From assembly GCA_052170555.1 (NCBI GenBank), contig JBQNAI010000003.1, forward strand, positions 1 to 64,000: a stretch of DNA of 64,000 nucleotides. The letters are read 5' to 3'. Position numbers and translations under genes: made by a program. How positions within the stretch are numbered: the stretch's first letter is position 1; the number at the start of each line of letters is the position of its first letter. Source of the stretch: Scybalousia_A sp052170555 (GTDB taxonomy: Bacteria; Bacteroidota; Bacteroidia; Bacteroidales; P3). The notes under the pieces are model-generated. The model saw only the letters and a list, made by a program, of their open reading frames with translations, made no database searches and was not told where the DNA came from. Positions 17,098-26,025 of the stretch are shown in pieces.

Positions 17098-17868
17098 ATG
17101 CGTTGGGGATTAATATTACAATATAATGGGAAAAATTATCACGGATGGCAACGACAAGACAACCAAGTAGCTACCATACAGGGTGTTTTGTGTGAATATT
17201 TCTCAAATGTATTGCAAGAAGATATTTTGGTGTTAGGTTGCGGTCGTACCGATACGGGAGTACATGCCAAAAATTATGTCGCTTATTTTGACTCTACCAA
17301 TCTGACAACTGACAAGTTAGAATGGCTGCTTTGGAAGATAAATGCATATTTGCCATATGACATAAGAATCAATCATATAATAAAAGTACCCGATAATTTC
17401 AATGCCCGTTATGACGCATTTAGCAGAACCTATCGCTATTATATAGCAACAGCTAAACAACCTTTTCTTTCTGATTTTTCTTGGTTTGTCCCACACAAAT
17501 TGGACCTAAAAAAAATGAATACCGGAGCAAGAATAATGTATCAATTTGACGACTTTACTTCATTGAGTAAAGGTGATAATCAAACGCTTACAAATATTTG
17601 TAGAGTACTTTATGCACATTGGGAAAGAAAAGCCGAGATGTTGATTTTTACCATAAGAGCTAACCGTTTTTTGCGTAATATGGTTAGGGCAACTGTAGGA
17701 ACGTTGGTAGAGGTGGGCAAAGGTAATATTACTGTTGATGATTTCGCAAAAATTTTGGAAGCAAAGGATAGGAGTAAAGCAGGATATTCTGCCAAAGCAC
17801 AAGGACTTTTTTTAGAAGAAATAGAATACGATAGAAATGTCCTACCTCGTAAATTATTCGATTGGTAG
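17098..17868 (+). CDS. truA: tRNA pseudouridine(38-40) synthase
   Basis: TruA isomerises uridines 38-40 of the tRNA anticodon arm to pseudouridine. The catalytic Asp is D52 in CGRTDTGVHA. The start RWGLILQYNGKNYHGWQRQ and the segment RFLRNMVRATVGTLVEVGKG are diagnostic. The 256 residues are of family length. It is followed by a terminator-like hairpin and converges with glyS. Confidence 0.95.
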   Translation: MRWGLILQYNGKNYHGWQRQDNQVATIQGVLCEYFSNVLQEDILVLGCGRTDTGVHAKNYVAYFDSTNLTTDKLEWLLWKINAYLPYDIRINHIIKVPDNFNARYDAFSRTYRYYIATAKQPFLSDFSWFVPHKLDLKKMNTGARIMYQFDDFTSLSKGDNQTLTNICRVLYAHWERKAEMLIFTIRANRFLRNMVRATVGTLVEVGKGNITVDDFAKILEAKDRSKAGYSAKAQGLFLEEIEYDRNVLPRKLFDW

Positions 17869-17886
17869 GGTGGGAGAAATAAAAAG

Positions 17887-17911
17887 GGTATCTATTCTCC
17901 AGACACCCCTT
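17887..17911. terminator. hairpin between truA and glyS
   Basis: GGGTATCT and AGACACCC form an eight-position stem with one mismatch and a loop of seven bases. It lies between convergent genes and could end either transcript. Confidence 0.45.
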
Positions 17912-17954
17912 GTTTGTTACGATATTATCAAGGCTTAATATTTTAATTGAAACA

Positions 17955-19463
17955 TTAATGTGTTGAAATGTAGGATTTGATATTATTTACATTGACTCTT
18001 TCTTGGTGCATTGTCTCTCTCAACCGAATTGTTACACTGTTATCCGTAAGCGAATCATTGTCTATTGTTATACAATACGGAGTACCTATTGCATCTTGTC
18101 GTCTATATCTTTTACCTATCGTATCTTTTTCTTCATAATGAGAACGCATAGAGAATTTTAAGTCGTTGAATATGCCGTGTGCCATCTCCGGTAACCCATC
18201 TTTATTAACTAACGGAAGGATACTAACCTTGTAAGGTGCTAACTGTTTAGGTAAATTGAGTACCGTACGAATGGAGCCGTCTTTTAGTTGTTCTTCTTTG
18301 TATGCATGAGAAAAAACAGCCAAAAAAGTACGGTCCAAACCGATAGATGTCTCTACACAATAAGGTGTATAGCTTTCATTTATTTCCGAATCAAAGTATT
18401 GGACTTTCTTCCCGCTAAATTCTTGATGACGTTTCAAATCAAAATCGGTTCTTGAGTGAATACCTTCTAATTCTTTGAAACCAAAAGGAAATTCAAACTC
18501 AATATCTGTCGCAGCATTAGCATAATGTGCTAGTTTTTCATGGTCATGATAACGGTATTTCTTTTGTGGTATGCCCAAGGCCAAATGCCAGTTCATTCTC
18601 TCTTGTTTCCAATAGTTGAACCAGTCCATTTCCGTACCTGGACGACAGAAAAACTCCATCTCCATCTGTTCAAACTCTCTCATTCTGAATATAAACTGAC
18701 GTGCAACTATCTCATTACGAAACGCTTTACCTATTTGAGCAATACCAAATGGGATTTTCATTCTATTAGTCTTCTGCACATTAAGATAATTGACAAAAAT
18801 GCCTTGTGCCGTTTCGGGCCTTAGATATATGGTGTCGCTATCCTCTGATACCGAACCTATTTTGGTTGCAAACATTAAGTTGAATTGTCTTACCTCGGTC
18901 CAATTTCTTGTCCCTGAAATCGGACAAACTATACCCAACTCCTCTATCAAGAGTTTCAATCCTACCAAGTCATTTGCATTCATTAAATCGGCAAATTTTT
19001 TTCCAATGTTTTCAATTTGCTGTTTGTAAACTTTTACTCTATCACTGGTAGATAAAAATTGTTCTTCGTTGAAATCATCACCAAAACGTTTCTTTGCCTT
19101 CGCCACTTCTTTGTTTATCTTATCCTCAATCTTAGCCATGTGGTCCTCTATAAGAACATCAGCACGATAACGTTTCTTACTGTCTTTATTGTCAATCAAC
19201 GGATCATTGAAAGCATCCACATGACCACTGGCTTTCCATATCTTAGGGTGCATAAATATGGCACTGTCTACTCCAACAATATTTTCATGCATCTGAGTCA
19301 TTGACCGCCACCAATATTGTTTGATATTATTTTTCAATTCCACACCATTGGGACCGTAATCATACACAGCACCTAACCCATCATACAATTCGCTCGAAGG
19401 AAAAATAAATCCATATTCTTTAGCGTGGGAAACTATTTTCTTAAACAATTCTTCGGTATTCAT
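17955..19463 (-). CDS. glyS: glycyl-tRNA synthetase, single-chain class II type
   Basis: This is the alpha-2 form related to archaeal and eukaryotic enzymes, not the alpha2-beta2 form. The start KEYGFIFPSSELYDGLGAVY and the class II motif 2 region GKAFRNEIVARQFIFRMREF are clear. LYLRPETAQGIF-type sequence (TIYLRPETAQGIF) and the C-terminal anticodon-binding domain from about residue 405 complete it. Length is 502 residues. It follows rho by 57 bp on the same strand and may be read from the rho promoter. Confidence 0.95.
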   Translation of the reverse strand: MNTEELFKKIVSHAKEYGFIFPSSELYDGLGAVYDYGPNGVELKNNIKQYWWRSMTQMHENIVGVDSAIFMHPKIWKASGHVDAFNDPLIDNKDSKKRYRADVLIEDHMAKIEDKINKEVAKAKKRFGDDFNEEQFLSTSDRVKVYKQQIENIGKKFADLMNANDLVGLKLLIEELGIVCPISGTRNWTEVRQFNLMFATKIGSVSEDSDTIYLRPETAQGIFVNYLNVQKTNRMKIPFGIAQIGKAFRNEIVARQFIFRMREFEQMEMEFFCRPGTEMDWFNYWKQERMNWHLALGIPQKKYRYHDHEKLAHYANAATDIEFEFPFGFKELEGIHSRTDFDLKRHQEFSGKKVQYFDSEINESYTPYCVETSIGLDRTFLAVFSHAYKEEQLKDGSIRTVLNLPKQLAPYKVSILPLVNKDGLPEMAHGIFNDLKFSMRSHYEEKDTIGKRYRRQDAIGTPYCITIDNDSLTDNSVTIRLRETMHQERVNVNNIKSYISTH

Positions 19464-19520
19464 TTTCTTTGTGTTATATTATCAGTATTGAAAATAAATT
19501 ATATGGTATCGGTTATCGTT

Positions 19521-21368
19521 CTAACCATTCATATTTAACAAAAACTCTTCATTGGTACGCGTAACCGACATTCTGTTTTTAATCAAATCCATTGCCTCAT
19601 TAGGATTCATATCTGCAATGTAATTGCGTAGAATTAGCATCCTATTCAAAGCATTATCTGACAAAAGCAAATCATCCCTACGTGTAGAAGAGGCAACCAG
19701 ATCAATGGCAGGATAGATACGTTTGTTAGATAATTTTCTATCCAATTGCAATTCCATATTTCCCGTTCCTTTAAATTCTTCAAAGATAACCTCGTCCATT
19801 TTAGACCCTGTCTCTATCAAAGCAGTAGCAATAATGGTCAAACTTCCTCCACCCTCAATGTTACGTGCAGCTCCAAAGAAACGTTTCGGTTTTTGTAGAG
19901 CATTAGCTTCCACTCCTCCCGAGAGAACTTTACCACTTGCCGGAGCAACAGTGTTATACGCACGTGCAAGTCTCGTAATACTATCCAAGACTATTACCAC
20001 ATCATGTCCGCATTCAACCATACGTTTAGCTTTCTCCAATACAATATTAGCAATCTTCACATGTCTTTCGGCAGGCTCATCAAATGTAGATGCTATAACC
20101 TCGGCATCTACCGTTCTTTGCATATCCGTTACTTCCTCAGGTCGTTCATCTATCAATAACACGATAAGATACACGTCAGGATGATTAGCAGCAATTGCAT
20201 TTGCTATCTCTTTGAGTAGAGTAGTCTTTCCTGTCTTAGGAGGAGCGACTATCATGGCACGTTGTCCCTTTCCAATAGGAGTAAATAGGTCAATGATACG
20301 TGTAGATAGACTCTGTCCCTGATGCCCTGTTAATTGAAATTTTTCTTCTGGGAACAAAGGTGTCAAGTACTCAAACGGTATTCTATCTCGTATAGACTCC
20401 GGTGTCCTGCCGTTGATACTCATAACATTAACCATAGGAAAATATTTCTCACCATCTTTAGGTGGACGAATCATTCCATGTATGGTATCGCCAGTTTTCA
20501 AAGCAAAGAACTTAACCTGAGATATAGATACATAAATATCATCAGGTGAATTCAAATAGTTGTAATCACTTGAACGCAAAAAACCATAGCCATCAGGCAT
20601 TAACTCCAACACTCCCTCAGCTTCTACTAATCCTTCCACATCCGAGACCAATATCGGCTTTACTTCCTGATTGGGTGAGGTACCTGTTTGTGAAAAAAGT
20701 GAAGCTTGTTGATTGGCAACCATGGAAGATGTATTCTCTTCTTTAGACGCGTTATTCTTTTTATCGGATGCAGTATTTTTTTTGTTGGATATTGTTTTGG
20801 AGGCCTCAGTTGCTCCTTTTACCGATACAATAGCAGGTGCCGGTGCAATAATGTTTTTATTTGTAGTATTATTTGCTGTTATGGAACGCTTAGGTTGAAA
20901 ATCGGGAATATTCAACTCATCAATTTTTGCACTTTCCGGCAATTTAGAAATATTCAAATCTTTAATTATCTGTTTTTTATCAAATGGTGCAGATTCGCTT
21001 TTGGTAGGAGGTTGAACCGAATTGGTATTGGAAGTATTTGATACTGCTATTGGTTTAGGTTTTAAGTGAGTGCGAGGACGTTTGTTTTGTTGTTGATTTT
21101 GCAAAGATGACGTATTTGTTATTACCTCCCTTTGTTCCTCTTGTTTTTTTTCATTTTTTCGTGGTCGTCCTCTTTTTTTTGTTGTTGCAACCAACGGTTC
21201 ATTGTTCTTTACAGTGTCTTGTTGAGGGTTATCAGCTTGGAAATCCAAAATTTTGTAGATTAATTCTTGTATATCCGTTACTTTGGAACTTTTAGGTATC
21301 TCCATTTGTTGAGCAATGGCTTTAAGTTCAATCAAAGATAACTGTTCTAATTGTGCTTTATTATACAT
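19521..21368 (-). CDS. rho: transcription termination factor Rho with long N-terminal insert
   Basis: Rho is the hexameric RNA helicase that ends transcription. The N-terminal SAP-like domain covers about residues 1-40. About 200 residues of low-complexity, Lys/Asn/Pro/Ser-rich insert follow. The RNA-binding fold starts at EGVLELMPDGYGFLRS, and the ATPase has P-loop APPKTGKTTLLKEIA with LIDERPEEVTDM. E. coli Rho has 419 residues and this one has 615; such inserts are known in Bacteroidota and Actinobacteria. The leader of about 115 nt carries a promoter and a repeat array. Confidence 0.95.
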   Translation of the reverse strand: MYNKAQLEQLSLIELKAIAQQMEIPKSSKVTDIQELIYKILDFQADNPQQDTVKNNEPLVATTKKRGRPRKNEKKQEEQREVITNTSSLQNQQQNKRPRTHLKPKPIAVSNTSNTNSVQPPTKSESAPFDKKQIIKDLNISKLPESAKIDELNIPDFQPKRSITANNTTNKNIIAPAPAIVSVKGATEASKTISNKKNTASDKKNNASKEENTSSMVANQQASLFSQTGTSPNQEVKPILVSDVEGLVEAEGVLELMPDGYGFLRSSDYNYLNSPDDIYVSISQVKFFALKTGDTIHGMIRPPKDGEKYFPMVNVMSINGRTPESIRDRIPFEYLTPLFPEEKFQLTGHQGQSLSTRIIDLFTPIGKGQRAMIVAPPKTGKTTLLKEIANAIAANHPDVYLIVLLIDERPEEVTDMQRTVDAEVIASTFDEPAERHVKIANIVLEKAKRMVECGHDVVIVLDSITRLARAYNTVAPASGKVLSGGVEANALQKPKRFFGAARNIEGGGSLTIIATALIETGSKMDEVIFEEFKGTGNMELQLDRKLSNKRIYPAIDLVASSTRRDDLLLSDNALNRMLILRNYIADMNPNEAMDLIKNRMSVTRTNEEFLLNMNG

Positions 21369-21490
21369 AATACATTATTATTAATATATAGGTTGTAATG
21401 ATTATCATTCATTCTAAAATAACTTTGTTTTTCGGGGATTTTTTGTGCCACCAATATAGTAGTGCAGCATCTAAGTAGCAAAACTTTTCG

Positions 21491-21498
21491 CAAAATTA
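21491..21498 (-). promoter_or_regulatory. -7 box of rho
   Basis: The minus strand reads TAATTTTG, with TTG about 21 nt upstream (21522-21520). The leader to the rho start would be about 115 nt. The ACGGCG repeat units begin directly upstream of the -33 position. Confidence 0.5.
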
Positions 21499-21521
21499 CA
21501 ACTTTATTTTGAAACACAACA

Positions 21522-21563
21522 ATAAAACGGCGTAAAAAATTAATGAAACGGCGAATAAAATTT
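21522..21563. repeat. two 21-bp units with the word ACGGCG
   Basis: Units start at 21522 and 21543, and ACGGCG occurs at 21527 and 21548, exactly 21 bp apart. Related units lie at 17.04, 24.57 and 27.14-27.17 kb. The pair is upstream of rho. The remainder of the 421-bp intergenic region holds promoter boxes but no gene. Confidence 0.65.
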
Positions 21564-21737
21564 TTAACTTCCCATAAAAATATCGTAATATCACATAGTA
21601 TTTTCTTAAAGTCAAGAACTATTATTTGCAATTATTAAATGTATCCATTTTCTTAAAATTAAAAGGTATTCAGCATAAAGAGTTACAGAAAATCATTTCT
21701 TGTTGGAAAATAATTATTAGAAAAGAAAAAAAATTCA

Positions 21738-21745
21738 TAACTTTG
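21738..21745 (+). promoter_or_regulatory. -7 box for the small membrane protein gene
   Basis: TAACTTTG matches TAnnTTTG, 44 bp before ATG 21790. No clear -33 TTTG is seen at 19-21 nt. Confidence 0.45.
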
Positions 21746-21789
21746 CAAGTGAATAAACATGATATTATCACTGATAAAGATTAGAATTT

Positions 21790-22269
21790 ATGGATAGATA
21801 TTTACAAATACTTAAAATTTCTTGGATATCGGCTTTGATTGTTTCTATTGTTACGGCTATATTGATGCTATTGTTTTTCTTAATTTATGAAAATACAGCA
21901 ACTTATACACATAACGATTGGCTTTGGAGCAATGTAGGTATTGCGATTATTATGCTTATTTTAATATTTTTCGCAAATAAATATACTAAACGACAACTAA
22001 ACAAAATTAGGCAGAATGATTTGTCTGCAAAACTTGTTTCTTATTTATCCATTTGTAGAAAACAAATGTTTTGCTATGTTCTTGTGTGTTTGTTTGGATT
22101 GGTTGCTATTTTTTTAAGCAGACAAATAGAATTAGTAATATTTGATATCTTAGCTATATTGCTTATCGTTAATCATCGTCCTACAAAAATTAAAGTAAAA
22201 TTTGATTTAGCTCTAACTGAAGAAGATTTAGCCAAATTTGATAATATAAAATTTCAAACAAAGCTGTAA
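21790..22269 (+). CDS. small four-helix membrane protein of unknown function
   Basis: I do not recognise this 159-residue protein. It has four strongly hydrophobic segments in two pairs, about residues 12-36, 48-62, 95-111 and 115-130. A basic stretch (KYTKRQLNKIR) lies between the pairs and there is a soluble C-terminal tail. The coding frame is clean and is preceded by a -7 box, and a barrel-protein gene with its own box follows 66 bp later. Nothing indicates a function. Confidence 0.7.
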   Translation: MDRYLQILKISWISALIVSIVTAILMLLFFLIYENTATYTHNDWLWSNVGIAIIMLILIFFANKYTKRQLNKIRQNDLSAKLVSYLSICRKQMFCYVLVCLFGLVAIFLSRQIELVIFDILAILLIVNHRPTKIKVKFDLALTEEDLAKFDNIKFQTKL

Positions 22270-22307
22270 AAATTTATCATTTTTTACAATTAAAATGAAT
22301 TTTATCG

Positions 22308-22315
22308 TATATTTG
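22308..22315 (+). promoter_or_regulatory. -7 box for the outer-membrane barrel pair
   Basis: TATATTTG matches TAnnTTTG and lies 20 bp before ATG 22336, so the leader would be about 15 nt. Confidence 0.5.
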
Positions 22316-22335
22316 CAATCTTAAAATTACAGAAT

Positions 22336-23322
22336 ATGGGATATAAAAAATACATAATCACTCTCTTATTAAGTTTTGTCTTTGTAAGTAATCTCAATGC
22401 TCAAAGATATTTGGAAAATGCTATTCGTCGTCCTGATGACCATCGTAACAAGATTAGATTGGGTTTACGTTTAGGTGCAAATATCAGCGATTTGACCAGT
22501 GCTAATGGATTAGATATATGGAATGGTTTGATGTTTTGGGATATAAACCGAGAATATATAGGATTTACGGATACGAAGAGCAAATTGGGGTTCAATGCCG
22601 GTATAACTGCTCAACTCAAATTGTGGAATCGTTGGTATGTACAAACAGGATTGGTTTATACTATGAAAGGGTATGAAATTCAATCGCAGCAGGTGAATAT
22701 AGACGTCAATGCTCATTACATTCAATTGCCGCTGGAAATGATTTATAAGTATCCTATCGCTAATGTTGACTTACTTGTCTCGGGAGGATTGTTTCTCGGT
22801 GTTGGTGTTAATGGAATGACGCATTTTTATGACCATTACGGAGAAGGTGCCGACCCTCGTAAATTTCATGATGCACTACAAAAACCTTATATTAACGAAA
22901 AATTGGGTATTTATAATTTAATAGGTTGCGATCATACGGTACATGGAGCTAACGTTTTTTGGTCTGATGATGATGATACTTTTTTATCGGAAGGTACTTA
23001 CAGGATTGATGGCGGTGTGCAAGTAGGATTGGGATTTGAATATAAGAGTTTTCAGTTTATGTTCAATTATCAATATTCTCTTACTCCTCTTTACGATTAT
23101 GATCACGATTTTTCTTATCGTTATACAACAAAGGCTAAAAATGAAAACGTGGTTAATCCAACAGATCCCGCATATAGTCGTTATTACAACGCAAACGGCA
23201 AACCTTATAACAATTCGTTTGAATATTTTTCCAAAGACGTGATTACCTCTCCGCATCACCACGTAATTAGTTTCACTATTTCATTTTTCTTTGACAAGTT
23301 TAAACATGGCTTGAAATTGTAA
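22336..23322 (+). CDS. secreted outer-membrane beta-barrel protein (OMP_b-brl type)
   Basis: A signal peptide (KKYIITLLLSFVFVSNLNAQ) precedes alternating, aromatic-rich strands typical of the OMP_b-brl / PorT-like barrels of Bacteroidota. LRLGANISDLT, WYVQTGLVYTMKGYE and HYIQLPLEMIYKY are characteristic strand motifs of this class. The product (328 residues) should sit in the outer membrane, and its ligand or role is unknown. The next gene starts within the stop codon (TAATG), so the two are translationally coupled. Confidence 0.8.
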   Translation: MGYKKYIITLLLSFVFVSNLNAQRYLENAIRRPDDHRNKIRLGLRLGANISDLTSANGLDIWNGLMFWDINREYIGFTDTKSKLGFNAGITAQLKLWNRWYVQTGLVYTMKGYEIQSQQVNIDVNAHYIQLPLEMIYKYPIANVDLLVSGGLFLGVGVNGMTHFYDHYGEGADPRKFHDALQKPYINEKLGIYNLIGCDHTVHGANVFWSDDDDTFLSEGTYRIDGGVQVGLGFEYKSFQFMFNYQYSLTPLYDYDHDFSYRYTTKAKNENVVNPTDPAYSRYYNANGKPYNNSFEYFSKDVITSPHHHVISFTISFFFDKFKHGLKL

Positions 23323-23852
23323 TGAGACAACAGATTTTCATATTGATATTTTTGCTTTCTATGTTTAATCTTTTTGCACAAAGAGATATTCGTCCTATAT
23401 CTACTAAACAGGATGACGAACACACTGTATTACACGCTTCTACAACGTTTGGACAAGATTATTTTGCAAACAAATTTTTTGTTAATACTTTTGGAGTTGA
23501 CTATTCCAAACGGCTAGATAATAAAACAACTCTTTATTTCGGTGCTAATATATTTAATATAAATGCTTCAAAGGAATTAATAGACCGTTCACCGCGTAAA
23601 AGAAACAGTGGCTCAATGTATATGGGGATATCTTACAACGCCAATGATAAATTAGTAATCGGTGGTGATATTTTCTATAATGGTATATATAATATGATAG
23701 GAGCGGATCTGGAATTGAAATATCATATCAATGATAACAACTTTTTAGAGATTTATGCAAGTTTTTCTCGTCAGTTATCGCCGTCTGGCAACAATCAACC
23801 CATCCCTTATTGGTATAATACAACATTCCAACCTTTTATCTTTGGATATTAA
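23322..23852 (+). CDS. small secreted, probable outer-membrane protein
   Basis: The ATG shares its A with the TAA of the preceding gene. The signal peptide (QIFILIFLLSMFNLFAQ) is followed by about 150 residues of short amphipathic strands ending in FQPFIFGY, consistent with a small barrel. No family is recognised. The last 78 bp overlap the 3' end of the convergent O-methyltransferase gene. Both frames look genuine, because the methyltransferase keeps its conserved C-terminus there. Confidence 0.7.
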   Translation: MRQQIFILIFLLSMFNLFAQRDIRPISTKQDDEHTVLHASTTFGQDYFANKFFVNTFGVDYSKRLDNKTTLYFGANIFNINASKELIDRSPRKRNSGSMYMGISYNANDKLVIGGDIFYNGIYNMIGADLELKYHINDNNFLEIYASFSRQLSPSGNNQPIPYWYNTTFQPFIFGY

Positions 23853-24455
23853 ATCATTGAATTGCCTTATTGCCTGAGTATCTTTATCCTGGCAGTGTTC
23901 TAATGCCACTTTGCCATACCAGAGTATATTATCTGCTATCAGTATCCCTCCTTTATTCAATTTATCTACTAAAAGAGAATAATAGTTAGGATAGTGTATT
24001 TTTTCTGCATCCAAAAAAATTAAATCATACTTATTTTGCAATGTTGGAATTATCTCTAAACCTTGACCGATAATGATATTAATTTTTTGAATTACATTAT
24101 TATCGGTGAAATGTTCAATAAGAAAAGGTTTGTATTCCTCCATAGCTTCAATAGTATCTATTTTACAATCTTGTTCTGTTGCAAGAGCAAAACAAGTAGT
24201 AGCATAGCCTGAAAAAGTACCGATTTCTAAAATATTTTTCGGTCGTAAAATCTTACAAATCAACATCAAAAATTCCCCTTGCCAGGCTCCGCTGACCATT
24301 TGAGGTTTAATAAATTTAAGATGTGTTTGTCTATTTAATTCATTGAGTATTTCGTTATTGTTAGAGTGATGTTTATCGCAATAGTCTTCAACTCTTTTAT
24401 CTACAAAAGGATGAATCTGTTTTTCTTTCTCGTCTTCCATAAACTGTTTTTTCAA
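23775..24455 (-). CDS. SAM-dependent O-methyltransferase (class I, COMT-like)
   Basis: This is a Rossmann methyltransferase of the bacterial O-methyltransferase family (relatives of caffeoyl-CoA methyltransferase). SAM-binding motif I is ILEIGTFSGYATTCFA, the metal-binding DLIFLDAEK and the LLVDKLNKGGILIADNILW segment follow, and the C-terminus IPIRDGLIVARRR is conserved. Length is 226 residues. A -7 box (TAAATTTG, 24480-24473) lies upstream. The 3' end overlaps the preceding plus-strand gene by 78 bp. Confidence 0.9.
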   Translation of the reverse strand: MKKQFMEDEKEKQIHPFVDKRVEDYCDKHHSNNNEILNELNRQTHLKFIKPQMVSGAWQGEFLMLICKILRPKNILEIGTFSGYATTCFALATEQDCKIDTIEAMEEYKPFLIEHFTDNNVIQKINIIIGQGLEIIPTLQNKYDLIFLDAEKIHYPNYYSLLVDKLNKGGILIADNILWYGKVALEHCQDKDTQAIRQFNDLISKDKRLECCIIPIRDGLIVARRR

Positions 24456-24472
24456 TATATTTAATTTAATTG

Positions 24473-24480
24473 CAAATTTA
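24473..24480 (-). promoter_or_regulatory. -7 box of the O-methyltransferase gene
   Basis: The minus strand reads TAAATTTG. It lies 17 bp before the start codon, so the leader would be only about 12 nt. Confidence 0.4.
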
Positions 24481-24573
24481 CTTTAAAATATTTTGATATT
24501 TATAAATTATTTATCACTATAAATATATTTATATACTGATTTCAAAATCATCTTATTAAATGTGTAAAAAATA

Positions 24574-24657
24574 AGACGGCGTTTCAAGAAATTATTTTCC
24601 TAAAAGAGTAAATTCTTTTTTGAAAACAAGAAATTCTTTTGGTACTTTATTTTACTC
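24574..24657. repeat. 21-bp-phase array, four degenerate units
   Basis: Units begin at 24574, 24595, 24616 and 24637. CAAGAAATT recurs at 24585 and 24627 (42 bp apart), and AAATTC followed by T-runs recurs at 24610 and 24631 (21 bp). The first unit carries GACGGCGTTT, shared with the rho, truA and kamA-kamB spacers. The last unit overlaps the kamC stop codon. Confidence 0.6.
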
Positions 24658-26025
24658 ACAATTCATAAGCCAATCACCATCTACTCCAAGCAAACGACAA
24701 AGGTTCAAAGCTTCGGTAGGAGTGGAGTTAGTTGTGTCCTCTATCAATGAATAATCTATATTATCAGACAGATTATCTATAGATATAGGAGGTTTGAGAT
24801 TATTATTGATAAATCCTTTTACCCTATAATGCAAACACTTTGCTGTAATATTGGAATAATGAGTGGTAACTACACAAATAGAATTGCCCATATTGATAGT
24901 AGAAATAAAACCGTTTAACAATTTTACACCCTCTATTGGATTTGTTGTACGTGCAAGTTCATCTACCAAAACCAAATAACGTCTCATTGTCTTTACTTGT
25001 TCAATTATTCCATTGAGTGTTAAAATTTCCGAAGCAAATGAAGAAAGTCCTTGATTTTCATCTTGATTATCCCCGATAGATTGCAAAATTCCTTCTACCA
25101 AACAAATATCCGCCTTATCAGCTGCTACAAAAAAACCGAACTGTGCTAACAACTGATTCAGTGCCAGCGTTTTCAAAACAATAGTTTTGCCGGCCATATT
25201 AGCACCTGTTATCAGCATTGTATCGGTATTGCACAAAATGTCTATGGCTTGAAAAGTTTTTCCTCTTTTTTGCAGATGTTCTTCAATAATAGGATTAAAA
25301 ATTTTGGTATATCTTGTTGTTGTTTCATTGAGTTGCGGTTTCACAAGATTCATCAGAATATTCAACTCTGCCTTTGCTATACTTACGTCAAGCAATGCTA
25401 TCTGTGATATGGCTTTTCTCAACCTTAATATTTCAGGACGAATTTGTGTGCAAATTTTTTCCCTTACAATATTTTCTATTTCAATAATTTCATTGTATAT
25501 TTTTGCAGCTAAAGGACTATCTGTTTGCTTCAATTTCTCAAACTCAGATCTCAGGGTTGAAATATTCGGATTATAGGCATTATAAACATAGAATTGTTTG
25601 GATTTTGTTCCTTCCGGGTCAAGTAAAGTTATAATATCATCAAATGAATCTAAAACAAATTCTTCACAATTCAAATTTCTCAGAGATTGATTTAACTGTT
25701 GACACGACAAACAAAAAGCTTTGATTTCAAAAAGTCCTATATCATCCAAATTTTCATTTCTTTCAATTAAATTGATAGACCCTATAATGTTATGAATATC
25801 GTATAAAATACATTCTAATAACATCTTATCGTTTGTAGAAATGGATTCTATAAAAGTTTGACATTTTTCAGTCAATTCATATTGTTTTTTTAAGAAATCT
25901 TTATCCTTGGAAAATTCCAAATTAAACAAAAAATCTCTTCCCATTGCTGTTTTAATGACCAAATGTTCATATACAGCTTTGAATTGTAAGTTCTCATTTA
26001 TTGCTTTTTTGAAATTCATAGGCAT
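24652..26025 (-). CDS. kamC: KamC, MutS-like ATPase of the lysine 5,6-aminomutase reactivase
   Basis: The C-terminal half is a MutS-type ABC ATPase: P-loop LITGANMAGKTIVLKTL, signature-like SSFASEI and Walker B-like YLVLVDELARTTN. MutS DNA-mismatch domains are absent, so this is not a repair protein. The kamA-kamB-kamC order matches amino-acid-fermenting Bacteroidota and Fusobacterium, where KamB and KamC are assigned as the reactivating factor of adenosylcobalamin-dependent lysine 5,6-aminomutase. Its start ATG (26025) shares a base with the kamB stop (TGATG), showing coupling. Length is 457 residues. The aminomutase genes kamD and kamE are not adjacent. Confidence 0.85.
   Translation of the reverse strand: MPMNFKKAINENLQFKAVYEHLVIKTAMGRDFLFNLEFSKDKDFLKKQYELTEKCQTFIESISTNDKMLLECILYDIHNIIGSINLIERNENLDDIGLFEIKAFCLSCQQLNQSLRNLNCEEFVLDSFDDIITLLDPEGTKSKQFYVYNAYNPNISTLRSEFEKLKQTDSPLAAKIYNEIIEIENIVREKICTQIRPEILRLRKAISQIALLDVSIAKAELNILMNLVKPQLNETTTRYTKIFNPIIEEHLQKRGKTFQAIDILCNTDTMLITGANMAGKTIVLKTLALNQLLAQFGFFVAADKADICLVEGILQSIGDNQDENQGLSSFASEILTLNGIIEQVKTMRRYLVLVDELARTTNPIEGVKLLNGFISTINMGNSICVVTTHYSNITAKCLHYRVKGFINNNLKPPISIDNLSDNIDYSLIEDTTNSTPTEALNLCRLLGVDGDWLMNCE

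Noticed and set aside
24652..26025. MutS DNA mismatch repair protein
   Set aside because: Only the MutS-like ATPase part is present, mismatch-binding domains are absent, and the kamA-kamB context points to KamC.
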